Positions 1 through 4,462 of a stretch of 8,792 bases of DNA are shown here, piece by piece; the stretch's first letter is position 1, and each line of letters opens with the position of its first letter. The stretch spans positions 1-8,792 of the forward strand of contig CALBZH010000877.1 of assembly GCA_937889795.1 (NCBI GenBank), written 5' to 3'. The notes under the pieces are model-generated. The model was given only the letters and a program-made list of their open reading frames with translations, made no database searches and was not told the DNA's origin. The position numbers were made by a program, and so were the translations under genes. The stretch is from an uncultured Syntrophobacteraceae bacterium. GTDB lineage: Bacteria > Desulfobacterota > Syntrophobacteria > Syntrophobacterales > Syntrophobacteraceae.

Positions 1-591
1 CATCTGCGTGAGGACCGGCGGCACATCCAGGACCGGGACGTCGAGATCCTTCGCAAGACCGTCAAGACCAAGCTGAATCTCGAGATGGCTGCAACACCCG
101 AGATGATCCGCACGGCCCTGACGATCCGGCCGGACCTGGTGACCCTTGTGCCCGAGAAGCGCCAGGAGCTGACCACGGAAGGCGGACTGGACGTCGTGCT
201 GTACGAGGACTCCCTCAAAGAAGCCATCAAGACGTTTCACGAAGCCTCCATCGGAGTGAGTCTTTTCATCAACGCCGACCCCAAGCACATCAAGACGGCC
301 CACCGTCTCGAAGCCGACTACATTGAGATTCACACGGGGACGTTCTCGGACGCGGACACCTTCGCCCGGCGCCAGGAGGAGTACGAGCGGGTCGTCGACG
401 CCGCGAAGCTCGCCCGCAAGCTGGGTTTGGGAGTCCACGCGGGACACGGCATCGACTACGTGAACGTCCCCTGGCTTCGCAGAATCGCGGAAATCGAGGA
501 GTTTAGCATTGGGCATTCGGTGATTGCCAGAGCGGTGCTGGTGGGCATCGAGCGTGCGGTCCGCGAAATGATCGCCCTTGTGAACGGCTGA
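1..591 (+). CDS. pdxJ: Pyridoxine 5'-phosphate synthase, 5' end cut off by the window
   Basis: PdxJ condenses 1-deoxy-D-xylulose 5-phosphate with 3-amino-2-oxopropyl phosphate to make pyridoxine 5'-phosphate, the ring-forming step of DXP-dependent vitamin B6 synthesis, in the cytoplasm. The frame is open from base 1, giving 196 residues; the family is usually about 240, so roughly the first 40-45 are missing. The ATG at 85 is internal, because conserved sequence precedes it. Visible family motifs are HLREDRRHI at the first codons, NLEMA (residues 26-30, with the Glu known to be catalytic in E. coli PdxJ), VTLVPEKR followed by ELTTEGGLDV, EIHTG (about 109-113), HAGHG (146-150) and IGHSVIARA near the C-terminus. 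No damage is visible. The stop lies 2 bases before the acpS start, so the two are probably translationally coupled. Identity is very secure. Confidence 0.97.
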   Translation, partial: HLREDRRHIQDRDVEILRKTVKTKLNLEMAATPEMIRTALTIRPDLVTLVPEKRQELTTEGGLDVVLYEDSLKEAIKTFHEASIGVSLFINADPKHIKTAHRLEADYIEIHTGTFSDADTFARRQEEYERVVDAAKLARKLGLGVHAGHGIDYVNVPWLRRIAEIEEFSIGHSVIARAVLVGIERAVREMIALVNG

Positions 592-593
592 CC

Positions 594-974
594 GTGAGCA
601 TCTACGGCGTAGGGATCGACCTGGTCCGGGTGGACCGGATCCGCGCATCCATCGAGCGGTGGGGCTTCCGCTTCGAGGAGCGCGTGTTCTCGCCCGGTGA
701 GATCGCGGCCTGCGCGAAGCGTAAGAACCGCGCAGGGTGCCTCGCCATGCGGTTTGCGGCCAAGGAAGCCTTTGTCAAAGCGTTGGGGACCGGCATGAGG
801 CCTCCCCTGCGCTGGCGAGACATCGAGGTGCGCAACAATTCCCTGGGAAGGCCCGAGATCCAACTGTCGGAGGCCGCATTGGAGCACTGCCGCTCCCGGG
901 GGATCCAGAGCTGGCACCTCAGCCTCACGGACGACGGTGACTACGGTGCCGCCGTGGTGGTGTTGGAGAAATGA
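594..974 (+). CDS. acpS: Holo-[acyl-carrier-protein] synthase
   Basis: AcpS transfers 4'-phosphopantetheine from coenzyme A to a serine of apo-ACP, which activates the carrier for fatty-acid synthesis. The protein has 126 residues, normal for the family. Seen in it are GIDLV near the N-terminus (Asp9, a Mg2+ ligand in the family), FEERVFSPGEI (about 27-37) and the signature FAAKEAFVKALGTG (54-67, with Glu58 and Lys62). The C-terminal strand HLSLTDDGDYGAAVVVLE resembles the E. coli-type ending. The start is GTG at 594, two bases after the pdxJ stop; a later start would remove the Mg2+-binding Asp. There is no strong Shine-Dalgarno sequence, consistent with coupling to pdxJ translation. A pdxJ-acpS pair is a common arrangement in Proteobacteria, which strengthens both calls. 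Confidence 0.96.
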   Translation: MSIYGVGIDLVRVDRIRASIERWGFRFEERVFSPGEIAACAKRKNRAGCLAMRFAAKEAFVKALGTGMRPPLRWRDIEVRNNSLGRPEIQLSEAALEHCRSRGIQSWHLSLTDDGDYGAAVVVLEK

Positions 975-976
975 GG
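973..976 (+). promoter_or_regulatory. Ribosome binding site deciding the nnr start
   Basis: GAGG overlaps the acpS stop codon and lies 6 bases before the ATG at 983. ATG codons also occur at 971 and 980. For 971 the nearest GGAG (965-968) is only 2 bases away, and for 980 this GAGG is 3 bases away, so 983 has the best spacing. It also gives the usual family N-terminus (MRLVTASEM). Confidence 0.5.
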
Positions 977-982
977 ACGATG

Positions 983-2536
983 ATGCGACTCGTAACGGCA
1001 TCCGAAATGGCGTCTTTGGACAGACGAACGATCGAGGAGATCGGTATCCCGGGAATGGTTCTGATGGAAAACGCCGCACGTGGAGCCGCGGGCTTTTTTC
1101 TCGAGTTCCTGCCGGACATCCTGACGCGGCGCATCACAGTCCTCGCCGGAAGCGGCAACAATGCGGGCGACGGGTTCGTGCTCGCTCGCATCTTTCACGG
1201 CATGGGGGCCAAGACGGGCGTCGTCTGTCTGCGCGACCCCGAACGGCTGCAGGGGGACGCCCTCACCAATTTTCGCATCATGGGGCGAATCGGGGTTCCC
1301 GTTCAGGTTTGGAGCGAAGCCCAGGAGTTCGAGGCTCAGTGGCGAGCCATCGCGGAAAGCGAGGTCGTCATCGACGCCATTTTGGGCACGGGCCTCAAAA
1401 GCGAGGTGCAGGGTCTATACCGGCAAGTCATCGACCGCTTGAACGATCTTGACGTTCCCATTCTGGCCGTCGACGTCCCCTCCGGGTTGGACGCGAGCAC
1501 GGGAAAGATTCTCGGGAATGCCGTCCGGGCAAGTGCAACGGCCACCTTTGGCTGCTTGAAAATCGGACAGGTGATCGACCCGGGACGCGAGCGGGTCGGG
1601 GAGCTCCGCCTGGTGGACATCGGTATTCCCCCGCAGGTGGTCGAGAAAAGCGGGGTCCAGCGCTGGTGGCTCGATGGGTCTCTCGTTTCCGGCTGGCTCC
1701 ATCCCCGCCCGGAAGACGCCCACAAGGGGACATGCGGGCACATAGCCGTGCTGTCCGGATCCAGGGGAAAGACGGGAGCTGCAACGCTCATCTGCCAAGG
1801 AGCCGCGCGGGTGGGGGCCGGCCTGGTGACCCTGTTCATTCCCGAAAGCCTCAACTCCATCCTCGAAGTGAAGCTGACCGAGGCCATGACGTGGCCTATC
1901 CCGGAAACCGAGGAGCAAAGTCCGAGCATCGCGGCTCTGGACCCGATCCTGGAGCTTCTCGCGGGGAAGCAGGCCTTCGCCATGGGGCCCGGCATTTCAA
2001 CCCACGCCAGCACGGGACGCCTCGTCCGGGGGCTCCTTGCCCAATGTCCCTGCCCCATGGTCCTCGACGCCGACGCGCTCACGCTCGCGAGCGACGACGT
2101 TTCGGTCCTGGGCAGTGCCGGACATCCGATCGTCATCACGCCCCATCCCGGCGAAATGGCCCGACTCCTGAGCTCCACGACCAAGAGCGTCCAGGAAGAC
2201 CGGCTGGGAACCGCATCCCGCTTCAGCCAGGAGCACGGAATCACCGTGGTTCTGAAGGGAAGTCGCACGATCATCGCGGCGCCGGACGGACGGATCGCGG
2301 TCAACGGCTCGGGCAATCCGGCCATGGCAAGCGGCGGTATGGGAGACACCTTGACCGGCATGATCGCGGGACTGCTCGCCCAGGGGTGCGAGCCGTTTCG
2401 GGCAGCGTGCCTGGGCGTCTACATCCATGGTGCCGCGGCGGACCGCAGGATAGGCCACATCGCCAGCCGAGGGCTCCTTGCATCGGATTTACTGGAGGAA
2501 ATTCCGGGCATCATCGGAGAGATCGAGCGTGCTTAA
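983..2536 (+). CDS. nnr: Bifunctional NAD(P)H-hydrate repair enzyme (epimerase + ADP-dependent dehydratase)
   Basis: Nnr repairs NAD(P)HX, the hydrated and inactive form of NAD(P)H. The N-terminal YjeF_N (NnrE) domain interconverts the R and S epimers; the C-terminal ribokinase-like (NnrD) domain dehydrates the S form using ADP in the bacterial enzymes. The protein has 517 residues from ATG 983, a normal length for the fusion. N-domain motifs are GSGNNAGDGF (about 56-65), the catalytic-type Asp in VIDAILGTG (about 131) and VPSGLDAS (155-162). C-domain motifs are HKGTCGHIAVLSGS (237-250), AMGPGIS (333-339), VLDADAL (360-366), ITPHPGEMARLL (385-396), VVLKGS (422-427), NGSGNP (441-446) and GGMGDTLTG (451-459, with the catalytic-type Asp). 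Both domains look intact. The gene follows acpS almost without a gap, and tsaE follows within 15 bases, so all probably share one transcript. The start could be 971 or 980 instead; the product is unaffected. Confidence 0.96.
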   Translation: MRLVTASEMASLDRRTIEEIGIPGMVLMENAARGAAGFFLEFLPDILTRRITVLAGSGNNAGDGFVLARIFHGMGAKTGVVCLRDPERLQGDALTNFRIMGRIGVPVQVWSEAQEFEAQWRAIAESEVVIDAILGTGLKSEVQGLYRQVIDRLNDLDVPILAVDVPSGLDASTGKILGNAVRASATATFGCLKIGQVIDPGRERVGELRLVDIGIPPQVVEKSGVQRWWLDGSLVSGWLHPRPEDAHKGTCGHIAVLSGSRGKTGAATLICQGAARVGAGLVTLFIPESLNSILEVKLTEAMTWPIPETEEQSPSIAALDPILELLAGKQAFAMGPGISTHASTGRLVRGLLAQCPCPMVLDADALTLASDDVSVLGSAGHPIVITPHPGEMARLLSSTTKSVQEDRLGTASRFSQEHGITVVLKGSRTIIAAPDGRIAVNGSGNPAMASGGMGDTLTGMIAGLLAQGCEPFRAACLGVYIHGAAADRRIGHIASRGLLASDLLEEIPGIIGEIERA

Positions 2537-2551
2537 GGCCGGGTGACTGCC

Positions 2552-3037
2552 ATGACGTCTTTTGCCATCGAATCGCAATCCGAGGAGCAAACCACGGCCA
2601 TGGGGGAGGCCTTCGGACGATTTCTCGAGCCGGGTGATGTGGTGGCCCTTTGGGGGGATCTCGGCGCAGGGAAGACGTTTCTCGCCGGAGCCCTTGCCAG
2701 GGGACTCGGCATCCCCCGCTCTGTTCCCGTGACCAGCCCGACCTTCACGCTTGTCAACGAGTACGACGGACGCCTGCACCTCTACCATCTCGATCTCTAC
2801 CGGCTGGGAGACCCGAGCGAGATGGAGACCCTTCCCTGGCGAGACGTTCTGTACGGCCAGGGGGTCGCCGTCATCGAGTGGCCAGACCGCCTTGGAGAAT
2901 TGATCCCGGACGATCGCTGGGACATCGAGATCGAGATTCTGGGCGACGACGAGCGGCGCTTGACGGTCCGCGCCCATGGAGACCGGAACGTCGCGCGGCT
3001 CGCCGCCCTGCGTGGGATCCTCGGCGCGGGCACTTAA
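2552..3037 (+). CDS. tsaE: tRNA t6A biosynthesis ATPase TsaE
   Basis: TsaE is the small P-loop ATPase that works with TsaB and TsaD to place threonylcarbamoyl on A37 of ANN-decoding tRNAs. The protein is 161 residues from ATG 2552, typical for the family. Motifs seen are Walker A GDLGAGKT (about 35-42), SPTFTLVNEY (62-71, the conserved threonine-containing switch-like motif), HLDLYRL (about 79-85) and VIEWPDR (about 107-113, the aromatic and acidic motif of the family). The C-terminal tail is arginine-rich and not conserved. A GTG at 2543 in the same frame would add three residues; I prefer ATG 2552, which has GGTGA 5 bases upstream. The gap from the nnr stop is 15 bases (6 for GTG), consistent with one operon, and nnr-tsaE adjacency is a frequent bacterial arrangement. 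The tsaB and tsaD partners are not in this window. Confidence 0.95.
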   Translation: MTSFAIESQSEEQTTAMGEAFGRFLEPGDVVALWGDLGAGKTFLAGALARGLGIPRSVPVTSPTFTLVNEYDGRLHLYHLDLYRLGDPSEMETLPWRDVLYGQGVAVIEWPDRLGELIPDDRWDIEIEILGDDERRLTVRAHGDRNVARLAALRGILGAGT

Positions 3038-3055
3038 GGCACGTGGTCCCCGACG

Positions 3056-3084
3056 CTCGACTTGGCGCGAAGACGCGCGTCGAG
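3056..3084. terminator. GC-rich hairpin between convergent genes, possible bidirectional terminator
   Basis: The outer arms CTCGAC (3056-3061) and GTCGAG (3079-3084) are perfect complements. Inside them GCGCG (3065-3069) and CGCGC (3074-3078) pair around an AAGA tetraloop, leaving a 3-base bulge (3062-3064) on the left arm. It lies in the 53-base gap between tsaE (+) and the convergent DUF4389 gene (-), where a terminator is expected. There is no T-tract on either side, so it does not fit a classical intrinsic terminator and may instead block transcripts or protect 3' ends. Confidence 0.4.
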
Positions 3085-3090
3085 GGGTGG

Positions 3091-3399
3091 TCAGTCAAAC
3101 CGGACGGGCTCGTCGGGCGTTTCCACGTCGCGGGGAAGCTCCCTGAAAGGAAACGGTTTCTCATGCTCGTTCAAGGTGGTATAGCGCATGACCCGGTAGG
3201 CGTAGGCCGCCAGCTTGTTGCTGAAGTCCTTGAGCGGTCGGCTGTAAGTCTGCGTGATAAGCAGGTACACGTATTGGAAAACGACCGTGATCTGGATGAA
3301 AAACTTCAGGATTTCCAGTACGAGCAGGAAGAACAGGGAGTAAAGCAGCCGAATGGCGATTTGTCCGCGGGAAGGGGTCCCAGACGTCAGGTCGTTCAT
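3091..3399 (-). CDS. Small DUF4389-family membrane protein
   Basis: This is a protein of 102 residues with no known enzymatic function. It resembles the DUF4389 family. The N-terminal half has a long hydrophobic stretch (about residues 15-50, from RLLYSLFFLLVLEIL to VYLLIT), enough for one or two membrane segments. It is followed by an amphipathic part with the family-like pattern of conserved F, LA and Y residues (DFSNKLAAYAYRVMRYTTL) and then a PFPF motif (about 83-86) near the acidic C-terminus. The start at 3399 is chosen because AGGAG lies 6 bases upstream; the adjoining ATG at 3402 has only 3 bases of spacing. An in-frame upstream ATG at 3483 would add 28 hydrophilic residues with no family resemblance. 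The gene lies 129 bases downstream of the MBL-fold gene on the same strand and may be co-transcribed with it. Role unknown; probably an inner-membrane protein. Confidence 0.75.
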   Translation of the reverse strand: MNDLTSGTPSRGQIAIRLLYSLFFLLVLEILKFFIQITVVFQYVYLLITQTYSRPLKDFSNKLAAYAYRVMRYTTLNEHEKPFPFRELPRDVETPDEPVRFD

Positions 3400-3405
3400 C
3401 ATGTG

Positions 3406-3410
3406 CTCCT
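3406..3410 (-). promoter_or_regulatory. Ribosome binding site deciding the DUF4389 gene start
   Basis: On the minus strand AGGAG precedes two tandem ATG codons (3402 and 3399) by 3 and 6 bases. The spacing favours 3399, and the strength of the site argues against the upstream ATG at 3483. Confidence 0.6.
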
Positions 3411-3528
3411 CTTCATCGTTTCGAGTCAGAATCAACAATCTTCCAATGTGCGCATCGAAGTCGGATCGTCTGGAGCCATCCAATCGAAAGCATTCCTGGC
3501 TGCCACAAGGCGCTCCATACGACCGGAG

Positions 3529-4293
3529 TCACAGCTCAAGGACGTCCCCGGGTGATGGCAATAGGACGTCAAGGTCATGCACTTCCCGGGCAAAAGTCTT
3601 GATCTCCTCAAGGCGGGCCTTCCGCTCGTCCCGCTGAAGGTGGACCAAGGCCAGCCGCTTCGCCCCCGCTCCCCGGCTGAACCCGACCGATTGCATGACC
3701 GTTCCGTGCCCGGCAACCGGCTGCTCCAAACGAAAGGCTTCGTGCACGACCAGGTCACAGCCGTTCGCGAGGGCGAGGCTTTCTGGTGTCGCCAATCCAT
3801 CGCCACTGTAGAAGACCGAATGCTCGTCATCGTCGATCCGCACCGCCAGATCCGGCTGTCCGTGATGGTTTGACGCAAACCGCCACAGCAGTCCGGCGAC
3901 GTCGACGGCCCGTCCCGCTTCCACGGTCACGAACTCCAGGGGATACATCAGCTTGGCCAGAAACCCCGGGTACGCCAGCTCCACGGCCTGCGTCACCTTC
4001 TCTTCGACGCCCACTTGTCCCACGATCGTCAACGGCTTCTTACGCTGCATCTCCCACAACCGCAAGATGAGCGCCGGCACTCCAAAGAAGTGATCGCCGT
4101 GAAAATGCGAGATCCAGAGGGCATCCAGATCTTCCGGATCCGCAGTCCAGGCGAAGTACCGTGGAGGAACGGTGAACCCGCAATCGAGCAGCACGGATCG
4201 GCTGCCACATTCGGTGTGAGCCTGCAGCCAGATGGAGGTGTTCGGAAGGGTGTCGTCGCACGCTTCCCCGACCCCCAAGAAGACGACTCGCAT
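3529..4293 (-). CDS. RNase Z-like metallo-beta-lactamase-fold hydrolase
   Basis: This 254-residue cytoplasmic protein (no signal peptide) has the binuclear-zinc MBL fold and most resembles the RNase Z/ElaC branch. Seen are HFHGDH (63-68, the HxHxDH zinc motif), His143-His144 in SNHHGQPDLAVRI (third-motif His), Asp165 in YSGDG (bridging Asp), HEAF (184-187), GHGT (195-198) and His218 in LALVHLQRDE (last zinc His). It ends with PGDVLEL, typical of the group. B. subtilis RNase Z has about 70 residues between its motif-III His and bridging Asp, including the tRNA-binding arm. Here the gap is only about 22, so that arm seems absent and tRNA 3' processing is not a safe call. Phosphodiesterase or other ester hydrolysis is possible; the substrate is unknown. 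The start has AGGAG (4299-4303) 5 bases upstream. The gene is divergent from the M16C peptidase gene. Confidence 0.85.
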   Translation of the reverse strand: MRVVFLGVGEACDDTLPNTSIWLQAHTECGSRSVLLDCGFTVPPRYFAWTADPEDLDALWISHFHGDHFFGVPALILRLWEMQRKKPLTIVGQVGVEEKVTQAVELAYPGFLAKLMYPLEFVTVEAGRAVDVAGLLWRFASNHHGQPDLAVRIDDDEHSVFYSGDGLATPESLALANGCDLVVHEAFRLEQPVAGHGTVMQSVGFSRGAGAKRLALVHLQRDERKARLEEIKTFAREVHDLDVLLPSPGDVLEL

Positions 4294-4334
4294 GGGATCT
4301 CCTCTTTTTCCTGTCGGGAAGGGAGCCTCTTCTC

Positions 4335-4359
4335 TAGTACACGCACCGAACGTGTATTA
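4335..4359. promoter_or_regulatory. Inverted repeat in the divergent promoter region, candidate operator
   Basis: Left arm TAGTACACG (4335-4343) and right arm CGTGTATTA (4351-4359) are complementary at 8 of 9 positions around a 7-base spacer; the inner six (TACACG/CGTGTA) are perfect. It sits in the AT-richer 169-base gap between the MBL-fold gene (-) and the M16C gene (+), 42 bases from the former start and 103 from the latter. On the minus strand a weak promoter-like pair, TTGCTG (4386-4381) and TATGTT (4364-4359) with a 16-base spacer, would place the transcription start within or beside the repeat, a repressor-like position. The one mismatch is a possible G-U pair, so an RNA hairpin in the leader is an alternative. 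The repeat is seen; the function is inference. Confidence 0.35.
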
Positions 4360-4452
4360 ACATAGGATTTCATTGCGCACCAGCAAGCGATGCAAACGAG
4401 GCGCAATCAAGGGCGAAAGCACCATCCGATATCGATCACAACCATCACATCT

Positions 4453-4456
4453 GGAG
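4453..4456 (+). promoter_or_regulatory. Ribosome binding site deciding the M16C peptidase start
   Basis: GGAG lies 6 bases before the ATG at 4463. The frame is open further upstream to a TTG at 4373, but that would add 30 basic, non-conserved residues with no good Shine-Dalgarno sequence, so 4463 is the preferred start. Confidence 0.6.
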
Positions 4457-4462
4457 TACGCT

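Noticed and set aside
1336..2361. Long minus-strand open frame opposite nnr (341 residues)
   Set aside because: It lies wholly within the well-supported nnr gene; its translation is rich in Arg, Ser and Pro with no recognisable domain, as expected for the antisense of GC-rich coding sequence.
1666..2637. Plus-strand open frame overlapping nnr in another frame (323 residues)
   Set aside because: The translation is Arg/His/Gly/Pro-rich and low in hydrophobic residues, a typical out-of-frame shadow of GC-rich coding sequence.
2650..3555. Plus-strand open frame crossing tsaE and the DUF4389 gene (301 residues)
   Set aside because: It is out of frame with tsaE and antisense to the DUF4389 gene, both of which have family motifs and good starts.
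4373..4462. N-terminal extension of the M16C peptidase from TTG 4373
   Set aside because: The 30 extra residues are basic and unlike the family, there is no good ribosome binding site, and ATG 4463 has GGAG at ideal spacing. It does not look like a signal peptide.
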